Assembly: GCA_020633435.1 (NCBI GenBank)
Contig: JACKDP010000003.1
Location: 806,001 to 870,000 of the forward strand
Reading direction: 5' to 3'
From: Myxococcales bacterium
GTDB lineage: Bacteria > Myxococcota_A > Bradymonadia > UBA7976 > UBA1532
Length of the DNA stretch: 64,000 nucleotides
The translations under genes were made by a program, and so were the position numbers. Of the stretch, positions 28,236 through 38,664 are shown piece by piece (position 1 is the stretch's first letter; each line of letters starts with the position of its first letter). A model generated the notes under the pieces. The model worked only from the letters and a program-made list of their open reading frames with translations. It searched no databases and had not been told where the DNA came from.

Positions 28236-29105
28236 CTAGAGGAACAGGACCATGCCGCCCGAGAAGATCCAGTTCTTCGAGTCTTCGATGCTCTGCCGGT
28301 AGGCGATGTTGAGCTGGTTGCCCTCTTTGCGGGTGCGGGTGTCGAGGAACCCGATGCCGCCGCTGGCCCACTTCTGGTCGGTCGGGCCGTCGTACTCGAA
28401 GCCCAGCCGGAAGGGGACGGCGCCCGCGATGAGCATCTCCAGGCCGCCGGCCAGGACGGCCTTCGTCTCTTCGCCCCGGTCGAAGTCGGCCAGGGCGTCG
28501 AAGTCGATCGTGAAGAGCTCGCCGGTGAAGGCGATGCCGCCGCCGGCCTGGCGCGGGAAGCCGGGATCGTCGGTGTTGATGAGGTTGTGGCCCACGACGC
28601 CGATGTGGAAGGCGGGGGTGGGCGAGAAGAGCAGGCCGGCGTCGAGCGTGAAGGCCCGCAGCTCGTCGACCTCCTTCTTGTCGTCGACGGTCACGTCGCG
28701 GTCCAGGTGCAGGTAGTGCAGGCCGAGGCCCACGTTGAACACCTGGGGGACGAACGGGTGGGCGAAGGCCAGGCGCACGTCGTGGCCGTCGTTGGCCGGC
28801 TCGCCGCTGTCGGTGAACTGGTAGGCGTAGGCCAGCCCCACCGCGACCGAGGGCTTCGTCTTGGAGTCGACGATGTTCAGGCCGCCGGTGTTGACGTTGC
28901 TCGGGGCCGCCCGCGTGTACGCCGCCTCGGCGGCGTAGATGTACGAGCGGCTCATGCCCGCCGGGTTGCGCAGGAGGGCGCTGCTGCCCACGGGATCGCC
29001 CCGCACGGCGCCCCCCATGGCGAGGGAGCGCGGGGTGTCAGCGATCTGGGCCTGCGCGGCGCCGACGAGCAGCGCGGGCAGGAGGAACCAGCAAGGACGG
29101 AACAC
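28236..29105 (-). CDS. Outer-membrane beta-barrel protein
   Basis: The 289-residue product begins at GTG 29105, preceded by AGAGGAG six bases away, with a signal peptide (FRPCWFLLPALLVGAAQA). An early LAMGGAVRGDP and LRNPAG segment is typical of PorV/FadL-like and UPF0164-type barrels. The rest alternates in short hydrophobic-polar strands and ends in a hydrophobic strand with terminal Leu, as for an outer-membrane protein assembled by BamA. It may be a channel or an envelope structural protein; its substrate is unknown. The frame is open further upstream (to 29162) but that extension lacks a signal sequence. Confidence 0.83.
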   Translation of the reverse strand: MFRPCWFLLPALLVGAAQAQIADTPRSLAMGGAVRGDPVGSSALLRNPAGMSRSYIYAAEAAYTRAAPSNVNTGGLNIVDSKTKPSVAVGLAYAYQFTDSGEPANDGHDVRLAFAHPFVPQVFNVGLGLHYLHLDRDVTVDDKKEVDELRAFTLDAGLLFSPTPAFHIGVVGHNLINTDDPGFPRQAGGGIAFTGELFTIDFDALADFDRGEETKAVLAGGLEMLIAGAVPFRLGFEYDGPTDQKWASGGIGFLDTRTRKEGNQLNIAYRQSIEDSKNWIFSGGMVLFL

Positions 29106-29249
29106 TGCGACTCCTCTCGGTTTTTCGGCGGTCGAGGCCGTTTGACCGCGAAAGCGGCGCATTCTAGGATTCGGCCGGTTCGCCGCGCAACCGCCCGTGG
29201 CGCGGGCCGTTCAACCTGCCCGCGGGCGCTGATCTTCCGGAGGCCTCCC

Positions 29250-30620
<1,371 letters not shown>

Positions 30621-30706
30621 CGGGACCTCGCCGTCGCGCAGCCACCCATCCAGGCGAGACATGCAGGTCTCGCGCGGCCGCGTCACACTGCGAAAAAGCC
30701 AGCAAA

Positions 30707-30740
30707 ATCAAGGGGCCATGGGCGTGGCCCGCTTCTTGAT
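30707..30740. other. Imperfect inverted repeat between the regulator and the lipoprotein gene
   Basis: ATCAAGGGGCCA (30707-30718) and TGGCCC plus CTTGAT (30725-30730 and 30735-30740) form a two-part stem with a six-base loop and a four-base bulge. It lies 90 bases after the regulator stop and 50 bases before the lipoprotein start. It could be an operator or a terminator; the 170-base gap holds no gene. Confidence 0.4.
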
Positions 30741-30790
30741 GAAGAGATCCGCCGTCGACGTGGCGCTCGCCACCGGCCGAAGGGGGAACG

Positions 30791-32863
30791 ATGGGGCGTC
30801 TGCTGCTGATCTCGATGCTGCTCTGGGGGTGCGCGGGCCACGGCGTGCTCGGCTCCGAGGGGGCTGATCCCGGCGTGCTGCCCGATCTGGCGCCGCCGTC
30901 GGCCAAGCCGCAGGGGGACGGCACCTGCCGGGGCTACGTGGTCTCGAGCATCCGCGGGAAGCTGCTGGCCGAGGACGGCACGGGCTACGCGGGGGCGCGG
31001 GCCCAGCTCTGCGTGCGGGAGGGCACCTCGGACCGCCTGACGTGCCTGCGGCCGGAGGAGGCCGACGCCAACGGTGACTTCCAGGTCACGGTGCCCGACG
31101 ACACCCGCTGCATCGGCGCGGCGGCCATGCGGGTGCTGGCCCCCGGCGAGCCCGCGGCCGTCAGCTACTGCACCCTCGATCTGTCGGGGGGGCCGGCCGT
31201 CACGCTGCCCGAGCCCCTGATCATCTACTCGACGCGCTCGCCCCGCAGCCTGCCGCCGGCCGATGGGAGCGACCAGCGCGCCCACACCGTCGACTTCGGC
31301 CAGGGCCTGCAGGTGGACGTCGTGCCCGGGCGGCTGTACGGCGGCAGCGGCAGCCCCTACGACGCCCTGACCGCCCGCCGGGTCGATCCGGGCTCCCCCG
31401 GTCTGTGCTTCCCCGACGCGGTGGCCGGCTTCGACGGGCTGTATGCCTTCTCCCCGGAGGCCGACGTGGACGGGGAGGGCCTGTCGCTGCGCATCGCGAC
31501 CGACGAGCCGCCGCTGACGGCGGTGGCGCTCTACGTCCTCGGGGGCCTCGGCTGCACGGACGCGGCCGGCGAGCTCATCCCCGAGGCCGGCTGGATGGAC
31601 TTCGGCACGGGCATCGTGGGCGATGACGGCTACATCCACGTGGGCGGCGACAGCGGCCTGCCCTGCCTGTCGTGGCTGGGCTACCGCGTCATCCGCCGCG
31701 GCGAGGATCGCGCCCCGCCGCCCCCTGGCGCGGTGCCCCCCGAGGACGAGCGGGACGATCCGCCCCTGAGCCAGATCCCGCCGGCCGGCGGCGGGGATGG
31801 CGATCCCGCCCCGCCGCCGCCCGATCCGGGCGAGGAGGACGCGCCCCCGGTGCCGCCGCCGTCGGATCCCCCGGCGGATCCGCCCGCCGATCCCCCGCCG
31901 ACGGATCCGCCGCCGGCCAACCCGCCGCCGGCCAACCCCCCGGCGGGCGGCGACTGCGTGTACCCGCCGGCCGCGGGCATCAACCTGGGCGGCACCATGC
32001 CCGACGTGGAGTGGCCCGACGCGGTGGACGAGAGCGGCAACCGCGTGGGCTTCTCGCTGCGCGCCTTCCACTGCGATCCGGCCTACGAGCGCTACAGCGT
32101 GGTGGCGTTCGTGGTGTCGACGGGCTGGTGCTCGGCCTGCCCGCAGTACCTGCGCCAGGTGGCGAGCCAGGCCCAGGCCATCCGCCAGGCGGGGGGGCTG
32201 CTGGTCATCGAGGAGTCGGAGGACTCGGGCTACAACCCCATCGACAGCCCGGGCGCCGCGCGCTTCCTCGACCGCCTCATCGGCAACGCCCCCGGCCTGC
32301 GGGTCGGCGGCGGCTCGAGCCGGCCGTCCGTGCAGCTCCTCGCGCGCTCGAACATCGTGCAGGCCTACCCCGCGGCGTTCGTGGTCCGGCGCCGTGACAT
32401 GCGCGTCATCGCGGAGCTGCGGTCGGCCCCGGGGGGCATGCCCATCGACCAGATCGCCGCCAACCCGGATCGCGACTGGGGCGCCGGCGCCGACGCGCCG
32501 CCGCGCTGCGGGCCCGCCGACGAGGAGCCCCAGGAGCCCAACAACAGCGCGGCCCAGGCGGGGGCCCTGGCGGCCGGCCAGTCGGTGAGCGGCGGCGTCT
32601 GCGGGGCCGACATGGACTTCTACCGCGTCAACCACGCGGGGAGCTGGACGCTGGACCTGCGCTTCCGGCACGCCGACGGCGATCTGGACGTCTACGTCTG
32701 GGACACCGCGCGCAACGCCCCGCTGCAGAACGGCAACCAGCGGGTCGGCTCCGACTCGAACACCGACAACGAGAGCTTCAGCTACCAGGGGCCGGCCACC
32801 ATCGCCGTGGTGGGCTACCGGGGCGCCACGGCCCGCTACACGCTGGCGCTGACGGGGCGGTAG
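30791..32863 (+). CDS. Lipoprotein with thioredoxin-like fold and PPC domain
   Basis: The 690-residue protein begins with a short lipoprotein leader (LLISMLLWGC, Cys14). Residues 45-300 form an unrecognised Cys-containing region, followed by a Pro/Asp linker (about 305-385) and a thioredoxin-like domain with a redox motif W-C-S-A-C (446-450) in the expected place after a beta strand (VVAFVVSTG). The C-terminus (about 575-690) is a PPC-type beta-sandwich (EPNNSAAQAG, DMDFYRV, DGDLDVYVWD). It should sit in the envelope, and may act as a thiol-disulfide exchanger or a peroxiredoxin-like relative, but the second half of the fold shows no peroxidatic-only signature. The CAP-domain lipoprotein gene starts five bases after its stop and is probably co-transcribed. 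Confidence 0.88.
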   Translation: MGRLLLISMLLWGCAGHGVLGSEGADPGVLPDLAPPSAKPQGDGTCRGYVVSSIRGKLLAEDGTGYAGARAQLCVREGTSDRLTCLRPEEADANGDFQVTVPDDTRCIGAAAMRVLAPGEPAAVSYCTLDLSGGPAVTLPEPLIIYSTRSPRSLPPADGSDQRAHTVDFGQGLQVDVVPGRLYGGSGSPYDALTARRVDPGSPGLCFPDAVAGFDGLYAFSPEADVDGEGLSLRIATDEPPLTAVALYVLGGLGCTDAAGELIPEAGWMDFGTGIVGDDGYIHVGGDSGLPCLSWLGYRVIRRGEDRAPPPPGAVPPEDERDDPPLSQIPPAGGGDGDPAPPPPDPGEEDAPPVPPPSDPPADPPADPPPTDPPPANPPPANPPAGGDCVYPPAAGINLGGTMPDVEWPDAVDESGNRVGFSLRAFHCDPAYERYSVVAFVVSTGWCSACPQYLRQVASQAQAIRQAGGLLVIEESEDSGYNPIDSPGAARFLDRLIGNAPGLRVGGGSSRPSVQLLARSNIVQAYPAAFVVRRRDMRVIAELRSAPGGMPIDQIAANPDRDWGAGADAPPRCGPADEEPQEPNNSAAQAGALAAGQSVSGGVCGADMDFYRVNHAGSWTLDLRFRHADGDLDVYVWDTARNAPLQNGNQRVGSDSNTDNESFSYQGPATIAVVGYRGATARYTLALTGR

Positions 32864-32867
32864 ATCC

Positions 32868-34061
32868 ATGAAACGCTTGCTGATTTTCGGCCTGTGCGCC
32901 GTGTGGAGCTGCGGCCCCCGCGACCTGGACGACGGCGGGGTGGTGGTGCCGACGCCCGGCATCGAGGCGGGCGGCCCGTGCGGCGGCCTGGACCACCGCG
33001 GCGCCTGCCGGGGCGACGTCGCCATCTGGTGCGACGGCGAGGTGGAGCGGCGGGTCGACTGCGCCCTCGTCGACAAGACCTGCGGCTGGGTGAACGACGA
33101 GCAGGGCTTCTACTGCGGCGGCGATCCCAACGGGGCCGCCGAGCTGGACGGGCCGGTGGACGGGTGCGCGGGCGTGGACGGCGCCGGGCGCTGCCAGGGG
33201 GCCTCGCTGCTCTGGTGCGGCGGCGGCGTCCTGCGCCGCCTCGACTGCGCGGCGGCCGGGGCGGTCTGCGCCTGGCTGGACGGGGAGGACGCCTACGCCT
33301 GCGTCCCGGAGGCCGATGGAGCGCCCCCGCCCCCCGCCGATCCGCCCGGCGCGCCGGCCCCGCCGGCCGACGAGCCGCCGGCCGACGAGCCGCCGCCCCC
33401 GGCTCCGCCCGCGGGCGACCTGCCGAGCCCTGGCGATGCCTGCGGTGACCTGGACTACCGCGGCGAGTGCCACGACGAGACGGCGTACTGGTGTGATGAC
33501 GGCGTGGTGAACAGCCGCGCCTGCGGCGCCCAGGGCTGCGGCTGGGTCAACGAGCAGATCGGCTTCTACTGCGGCGGCGTGGGCGAGGGCCCGGGTGGCG
33601 ACGGGGGCGGCGATCCCCCGCCGGCCCCCCCGCCCGCCGAGCCGCCCCCCGCGGAGCCGCCCGCCAGCGAGGACGACTGCGGCACCGCCGAGGAGGCCGA
33701 GACCGTCCGCCTGGCCAACGCCAGCCGCGCCCAGAGCGGCCTGCGCGCCCTGACCTGCGACGCCACCATGCGCGCCGCCGCCCGCGCCCACAGCCAGGAC
33801 ATGTGCGACAACGGGTACTTCTCCCACACGGGCCGCGACGGCAGCCAGCCGTGGGACCGCATGCGGCGGGCGGGGGCGCAGTTCGGCGCCGCCGGCGAGA
33901 ACATCGCCTGGGGCTATGGCTCCCCCGACGCCGTCCACACGGGCTGGATGAACAGCGCTGGCCACCGGGCGAACCTGCTGGGCAACGGCTGGCGGCGCAT
34001 CGCCGTGGGCTACGTGGCCTGCGGCGGCCAGCCGTACTGGACGCAGGTCTTCGCCGACTGA
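32868..34061 (+). CDS. CAP (SCP/PR-1-like) domain lipoprotein with Cys-rich repeats
   Basis: The 397-residue product has a lipoprotein leader (LLIFGLCAVWSC, Cys15). Two similar Cys-rich modules follow in the first half (about 36-85 and 99-145) and a third at about 185-235 (core: CGxLDxRGxC...W..CGWVN.....YCGG); Pro/Glu linkers separate them. The last 130 residues are a CAP domain of the YkwD type with VRLANASRAQSG, AARAHSQDMCDNGYFSHTG, GENIAWGY, WMNSAGHRANLL and a final WTQVFAD. CAP proteins are extracellular and of varied function. The start at 32868 is five bases after the upstream stop. Confidence 0.9.
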   Translation: MKRLLIFGLCAVWSCGPRDLDDGGVVVPTPGIEAGGPCGGLDHRGACRGDVAIWCDGEVERRVDCALVDKTCGWVNDEQGFYCGGDPNGAAELDGPVDGCAGVDGAGRCQGASLLWCGGGVLRRLDCAAAGAVCAWLDGEDAYACVPEADGAPPPPADPPGAPAPPADEPPADEPPPPAPPAGDLPSPGDACGDLDYRGECHDETAYWCDDGVVNSRACGAQGCGWVNEQIGFYCGGVGEGPGGDGGGDPPPAPPPAEPPPAEPPASEDDCGTAEEAETVRLANASRAQSGLRALTCDATMRAAARAHSQDMCDNGYFSHTGRDGSQPWDRMRRAGAQFGAAGENIAWGYGSPDAVHTGWMNSAGHRANLLGNGWRRIAVGYVACGGQPYWTQVFAD

Positions 34062-34102
34062 ACCTCTGGATTTCCGAGCGGTTTCAAGTAGATTGCCGCC
34101 CC

Positions 34103-34762
34103 ATGCGGCTCCCCGACTCCGTGCTCGTGGCCTTCCTCTGGCGGTACGTCTGCCACGCCGTGATGATCGGCCTCGCCCTGCTCAACGAGGCGCGGCCGGC
34201 GCCCTCCCTGCCCGACGTCATGCTCGACCTGGTGCCGCGCGTCGACTGGATCGCCCAGCACAACTACCACCTCTGGCTCGTGTGCTATCTGCCGCCCGCC
34301 CTGTGGCTCTGGCGGCAGGACCGCGCGGCGTTCGTGCACTTCCTCTACGTGGGCGGGGTCTTGAGCCTGCTGCGGGGCCTGACGGTGGGGCTGACCGGCC
34401 TGGGGCCGGTGGAGGGCCCCGATCTGAACGCCGGGGTGGACGGCGCGACGCTCTGGCAGGCCTGGCTGGCCCTCGTCAACCCGGTCGAGGCCCTGATGGG
34501 GGACGCCCCCCACGTACACCTCACCAAGGATCTGTTCTTCTCCGGCCACACGGCGACCACGTTTCTGCTCTGGTTGTATTGCCGTGGGCGCCCGGTGCTC
34601 GGCTGGATCACACTCGTGGCTCACGTTTTCATCGTGAGTGTGGTATTCGCCGCGCGTTTGCACTACACGGTCGACGTAATCGGGGCCTGGGCCATCACGT
34701 ACAGCCTGCATGGGCTGGCCGTGCGGCGCTGGCCGCCCGGACCGTCGCGTTCGAAGAGGTGA
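34103..34762 (+). CDS. PAP2-family, sphingomyelin-synthase-like membrane protein
   Basis: The 219-residue protein has about five to six membrane segments and two motifs of the sphingomyelin-synthase/PAP2 superfamily: KDLFFSGHTATT (about 146-157) and LHYTVDVIGAW (about 190-200), which carry the His-His-Asp catalytic triad of SMS/SMSr enzymes. The enzyme class transfers or hydrolyses phospho-headgroups of membrane lipids; which lipid is used here cannot be read. ATG at 34103 is preferred over a longer open frame because it begins just before the first membrane helix. The gene ends three bases before the GNAT gene, so the two probably form one transcript. Confidence 0.83.
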   Translation: MRLPDSVLVAFLWRYVCHAVMIGLALLNEARPAPSLPDVMLDLVPRVDWIAQHNYHLWLVCYLPPALWLWRQDRAAFVHFLYVGGVLSLLRGLTVGLTGLGPVEGPDLNAGVDGATLWQAWLALVNPVEALMGDAPHVHLTKDLFFSGHTATTFLLWLYCRGRPVLGWITLVAHVFIVSVVFAARLHYTVDVIGAWAITYSLHGLAVRRWPPGPSRSKR

Positions 34763-34765
34763 TGC

Positions 34766-35245
34766 ATGGCTCGGATTCGAGCGATCACGGCCGATGAGGT
34801 TCGGCCGCTGCGGCAGCGGATCCTGCGGCCGCACCAGCGAGAGAGCGCGCTGGTGTACGCCGGAGACGCCGCGCCTGACACGCTGCATGCGGGGGCTTTC
34901 GAGGACGGGGAGCTGGTGGGCATCGCCAGCATCTTCCTGGAGCCGCCTGAGTACAACGTGACCCACCCGGCGGCCTGGCGGCTGCGCGGCATGGCCACGC
35001 TGCCGGAGTACCGCGGCAAGGGGCTGGGGCGCCTGCTCCTGACCGCCTGCCTGCGGCACGCCTCCGCCGAGGGCGGTCGGCTGGCCTGGTGCAACGCCCG
35101 CGTGTCGGCCATCGGCTTCTACCGGCGGCTGGGCTTCGAGCAGCTCGGCGCCGTGTTCGAGCTGCCGGCCATCGGCCCCCATGTGCTGATGGAGCGCCCC
35201 CTCCAGGGCTTCTCGGCGGCCGACCGCGTCTTCATGCAGGGCTGA
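34766..35245 (+). CDS. GNAT-family N-acetyltransferase
   Basis: The 159-residue protein contains the acetyl-CoA binding loop of GNAT enzymes (RLRGMATLPEYRGKGLGRLLL, with the R-x-x-G-x-G/A core at RGKGLG) and the terminal GFYRRLGFEQLG helix-strand. The length is typical. The acetyl acceptor is unknown. A GAGGTGATGC sequence upstream provides a ribosome binding site, and the start lies three bases after the PAP2 stop. Confidence 0.92.
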   Translation: MARIRAITADEVRPLRQRILRPHQRESALVYAGDAAPDTLHAGAFEDGELVGIASIFLEPPEYNVTHPAAWRLRGMATLPEYRGKGLGRLLLTACLRHASAEGGRLAWCNARVSAIGFYRRLGFEQLGAVFELPAIGPHVLMERPLQGFSAADRVFMQG

Positions 35246-35254
35246 CCGCGCGGC

Positions 35255-35992
35255 CTACCGCAGATACTCCCGGGCCAGGCGGCCCAGCGTGCGGGCCCCG
35301 CCCGCGCCCAGCCGCACCACCAGCGCGTCGGCCTGGGTGCGGACGTCCTCGATGGGCCCACCCCCCTGCGTGCGCACGGCGCGGGCGATGCCGGCGTCCA
35401 CCTGGTCGTGGACGAGGCGCCCGTAGAACGGCACGTCCAGCACGTCCAGGCTGCCCACCACCAGATCGTGCACGTCGACGCGGACGGCCCCCGGGGCCCA
35501 GCCCCCGGAGACGCCGAGCTGCACGTTGAGGTGCTCGGCGCCGTCCAGGTACGGGGCCGTGAACCGCAGCCGCAGCACGCCGCCCGCCACCTGCGCGTCC
35601 ACCAGCACATGGTCGAGATCCACGGCGCGCAGGCGGAGCCCCTGCAAAAAGCCCATGGGATCAGGCACTTCCGTGAGGGCGGCGAGGGCCTGCTGGCGGC
35701 CCTGCTCCAGCAGCGCGCGGACCTCGGGGTGCTTGAGGGCCCGCTGGGCGATGTAGGTGAGCTCGGGGTCGTGCAGGCGCAGGACGCGGTCCCCCTCGGC
35801 CTGCTCGGCCTTCAGGGCGAGGTCCTGCACCGTGCGCGGGTCGCGGCTCACGGGGGCCACGGCGAGGGGCTCGGGCACGGCCAGGTTCTCCCGCACGGCG
35901 CGGATCTGGCGCCACGTCAGGAACACCACCACGGCGGCGAGGAGGAGGGTGCCGAGGCAGCCCCACTTCAGGATGCGCTTGAGGCGTTGCAT
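35255..35992 (-). CDS. Membrane-anchored unknown protein
   Basis: The start at 35992 (MQRLKRILKWG) places a single hydrophobic anchor (about residues 11-26) after a basic N-terminus, typical of an inner-membrane signal anchor; the longer frame to 36013 adds only seven residues. The remaining 215 residues should be periplasmic: a short helical part (about 50-110), then a beta-rich domain with LRLRFTAPYLDGAEHLNVQLG and similar strands. No family was recognised. It converges with the GNAT gene and is divergent from the sigma factor gene, with the sigma-54 promoter in the 182-base gap. Confidence 0.78.
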   Translation of the reverse strand: MQRLKRILKWGCLGTLLLAAVVVFLTWRQIRAVRENLAVPEPLAVAPVSRDPRTVQDLALKAEQAEGDRVLRLHDPELTYIAQRALKHPEVRALLEQGRQQALAALTEVPDPMGFLQGLRLRAVDLDHVLVDAQVAGGVLRLRFTAPYLDGAEHLNVQLGVSGGWAPGAVRVDVHDLVVGSLDVLDVPFYGRLVHDQVDAGIARAVRTQGGGPIEDVRTQADALVVRLGAGGARTLGRLAREYLR

Positions 35993-36120
35993 CGGCCCAG
36001 CGTACCGAAGCACGACTTCGACGTCAGTCCCCTGGCGCCGATGTCATGGGGTCGATTGTCCCCACCGCGCCGAGGGCGCTTCGCAGGCCGATCCACCGTG
36101 CCGATCCGACCGCCTGAAGC

Positions 36121-36135
36121 TGGCACGCACATTGC
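36121..36135 (+). promoter_or_regulatory. Sigma-54 (RpoN) promoter upstream of the sigma-70 family gene
   Basis: The sequence CTGGCACGCACATTGCG at 36120-36136 contains TGGCAC, exactly five bases, then TTGC: a perfect match to the -24/-12 consensus. Transcription should start near 36147, about 28 bases before the start codon at 36175, with GGAGGG between. Sigma-54 promoters need an AAA+ activator; an activator binding site was not identified. Confidence 0.85.
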
Positions 36136-36174
36136 GTAGAGCGGCCCGCGTTGCAGTTTGCCCGGAGGGTCCCC

Positions 36175-37494
36175 ATGGCTAGCGCTCGGGTCGAAGAAGT
36201 GGACGTGGTCGGCATGTACCTCTCTCGCATCGGGCAGGCGCGCCTGCTCGACCGCGAGAAGGAGGTCGAGATCTCCATGGCGATCGAGGCGGCCCGCGCC
36301 GAGGTCCTCGACGCCCTGCTCGCGCACGAGATCGGCGTGAAGGCGTTCATCGCGCTGCCCGGCGAGATCAGCAAGGGCCGCCCGGCCCGGCAGATCCTCG
36401 ACAGCGGGGGGCGCGACGATCCCGCCGCGGTGGATCAGCTCAAGCAGGCCGCCCGCAAGCTCGGCACGCTCCAGAAGGCGCGGGGCAAGGTGGGGCGCGG
36501 CGGCAAGGTCCGCGACGTGGACGCGGATCTGCGGGCCACCGCCATCGAGATGAACCTGCAGTGGCGCACGGTGGACGGCATCGCCGACCAGCTCGCCGCC
36601 CAGCGCGACGATCTGCGCACCTGGCACCGCTTCGTGGCCGAGACCGAGGGCGTGGCCCAGGAGCGCGCGCTGCGCCAGGTCGCCCGCCTGGAGGAGCGCC
36701 TCGGCATCGACTTCGAGTCCCTCAACGAGATGGTGGGGCGCGTCCGCCAGGCCCAGCGCAAGCTGTGCCGCCAGAAGGACCGGATGATCGTCGCCAACCT
36801 GCGCCTGGTGGTGAGCATCGCCAAGCGCTACCGCGGCCGCGGCCTGCCCCTCGCCGACCTGCTGCAGGAGGGCAACCTGGGCCTGATGCGTGCGGTGGAG
36901 AAGTTCGAGTACCAGCGCGGCCACAAGTTCAGCACCTACGCGACCTGGTGGATCCGCCAGGCCATCACCCGCTCCATCGCCGATCACGGCCGCACGGTGC
37001 GGCTGCCCGTCCACCAGCACGACCTCATCACCAAGATCCGCGCCGTGGGCCGGGTGATCGAGGCCGAGCGGGGCGAGCCGGCGACGGTCGAGGAGATCGC
37101 CGAGCGCCTGGAGATGGACCCGGTGAAGGTCCAGGAGACGCTGGATCTGGGTCGCGTGCCCCTCTCGCTGGACCACCCGGTGGGCGAGGATGACGCCACC
37201 CTGGGCGACTTCATCGAGGCCGAGGACATCGAGACCCCCACCGATCGCGCCAGCCACCGGCTGCTGCGCGACGCCGCCGCCGAGGCCCTCGACAGCCTCA
37301 GCCCGCGCGAGTCGCGGGTGCTGCGCCTGCGCTTCGGCATCGGGGTGCGGCAGGGCTACACGCTGGAGGAGGTGGGCGAGGTCTTCGACCTGACCCGCGA
37401 GCGCATCCGCCAGATCCAGGCCCAGGCCCTGCGGGCGCTGCGGCACTCCCCCCGCGCCGAGGCCCTCAAGGACCACTTCGAGGAGAGCGCCTGA
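36175..37494 (+). CDS. RNA polymerase sigma-70 family factor (group 1/2)
   Basis: The 439-residue protein has region 1.2 ([19 protein letters not shown]), a variable segment (about 60-190), regions 2.1-2.4 ([52 protein letters not shown]), region 3 ([11 protein letters not shown]) and region 4 ([31 protein letters not shown]). It lacks the long acidic region 1.1 of a housekeeping RpoD, so it is more probably an alternative group 2 factor (RpoS/SigB-like). ATG at 36175 follows GGAGGGT by five bases. Expression from the sigma-54 promoter immediately upstream would make this an RpoN-controlled sigma factor. Confidence 0.95.
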   Translation: MASARVEEVDVVGMYLSRIGQARLLDREKEVEISMAIEAARAEVLDALLAHEIGVKAFIALPGEISKGRPARQILDSGGRDDPAAVDQLKQAARKLGTLQKARGKVGRGGKVRDVDADLRATAIEMNLQWRTVDGIADQLAAQRDDLRTWHRFVAETEGVAQERALRQVARLEERLGIDFESLNEMVGRVRQAQRKLCRQKDRMIVANLRLVVSIAKRYRGRGLPLADLLQEGNLGLMRAVEKFEYQRGHKFSTYATWWIRQAITRSIADHGRTVRLPVHQHDLITKIRAVGRVIEAERGEPATVEEIAERLEMDPVKVQETLDLGRVPLSLDHPVGEDDATLGDFIEAEDIETPTDRASHRLLRDAAAEALDSLSPRESRVLRLRFGIGVRQGYTLEEVGEVFDLTRERIRQIQAQALRALRHSPRAEALKDHFEESA

Positions 37495-37497
37495 TCG

Positions 37498-38664
37498 TCA
37501 GGCGGCGCGGCCCGGCTCGAAGGCCCGGATGGCCGCGACGACCTCGTCCTGCTCGGCCTCGGTGAGGGTGGGGAAGAGGGGCAGCGCGAACGACGCGCGG
37601 TCCGCCACCCAGGCGCCGGGGCAGTCCTCGGCGCACAACCCCATGGATTCCCGATAGAAATCCAGCATGTGCACGGCGTGGGTGCCGGGCCGCGTCTCGA
37701 TGCCGAGGGCGCCGAGGTGCGCCATGAGCCGGTTGCGGCCGGCGTGCAGGGCGTCGACGTGGGCGAGGTCGGGGGCCTGGGGGCGGTAGAGGCAGACGTA
37801 GGCCTGCCAGCCGTGGACGCCGCCCGCGGGCTCGGCGGGCAGGCCCAGCCAGTCGACGTCGGCGAGCAAGGCGTTGTAGCGCGCGGCCAGGGCGGCGCGG
37901 CGCGCGTGCAGGCGGGCGGCCTTGGCCATCTGCGTCACGCCGAGGGCCCCCTGGAAGTCGGTCATCCGGTAGTTGAAGCCGAGGTGGGGGAAGTCGCCCA
38001 TGAGGAAGGGCGCGCGGCCCGGCACGCCCACGCCGCCGTGGCTGCGCTGGGCGCGGAGGCGGGCGTCCACCGCGGGATCGGCGGCCAGGACCATGCCGCC
38101 CTCGCCCGTCGTCACGGCCTTGCGGGGGTGGAAGCTGAAGACCCCGGCGTCACCGAAGGTGCCCACATGGCGGCCGCCGACGCGGGCGTCGAGGCCGCAG
38201 GCGGCGTCCTCGACGACGAGGGCCCCGGGGGCCAGGGCGGCGACGGCGTCCAGATCGGCGGGCAGGCCGAAGAGGTGGACGGGCATCACCGCCTTCACGC
38301 CGCCGCGGGCCGCGCGCGCCAGGGCGTCGGGGGCCAGGTTGAAGGTGGCCACGTCCACGTCCGCGAAGACGGGGGTGGCGCCGCAGTACAAGACGGCGTT
38401 GGCGGTGGCGACCCAGGTGAGGGCGGGCACCACCACGCGGTCGCCGGGGCCCACGCCGAGGGCGGCCAGGGCCAGGTGCAGGCCGGTGGTGGCCGAGCTG
38501 CACGCGGCGGCCCGGGGCGCGCCGGTGTAGGCGGCGAAGGCGGCCTCGAAGGCGGCGACGTGGGGCCCCTGGACCACCCAGCCCGTCTCCAGCGGGGCGA
38601 GCAGGGCGGCGCGGTCGTCGTCGTCGAAGACGGGGCGGGCGAGGGGGATGCGGGGGCCGCTCAC
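37498..38664 (-). CDS. DegT/DnrJ/EryC1-type sugar aminotransferase
   Basis: The 388-residue PLP enzyme shows the family motifs: SSATTGLHLALAALG near residue 56, VPALTWVATANAVLYCGA, EDAACGLDA (152-160), and the Schiff-base lysine at Lys182 in FSFHPRKAVTTGEGG. The enzymes usually aminate keto sugars for polysaccharide or antibiotic biosynthesis; others act as dehydratases. The start is GTG at 38664, overlapping the TGA of the HEAT lipoprotein gene (GTGA). It is the last gene of a four-gene operon running from 43077. No other sugar-biosynthetic gene is next to it, which makes the substrate unclear. Confidence 0.93.
   Translation of the reverse strand: MSGPRIPLARPVFDDDDRAALLAPLETGWVVQGPHVAAFEAAFAAYTGAPRAAACSSATTGLHLALAALGVGPGDRVVVPALTWVATANAVLYCGATPVFADVDVATFNLAPDALARAARGGVKAVMPVHLFGLPADLDAVAALAPGALVVEDAACGLDARVGGRHVGTFGDAGVFSFHPRKAVTTGEGGMVLAADPAVDARLRAQRSHGGVGVPGRAPFLMGDFPHLGFNYRMTDFQGALGVTQMAKAARLHARRAALAARYNALLADVDWLGLPAEPAGGVHGWQAYVCLYRPQAPDLAHVDALHAGRNRLMAHLGALGIETRPGTHAVHMLDFYRESMGLCAEDCPGAWVADRASFALPLFPTLTEAEQDEVVAAIRAFEPGRAA

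Noticed and set aside
30661..30867. A 68-codon open frame upstream of the thioredoxin-fold lipoprotein gene.
   Set aside because: It overlaps the lipoprotein start in another frame and has no supporting signal; the region carries an inverted repeat instead.
31840..31960. Short GC-rich repeats in the proline-rich linker as a possible CRISPR or regulatory repeat.
   Set aside because: They encode Pro/Asp/Asn repeats in frame and have no spacers.
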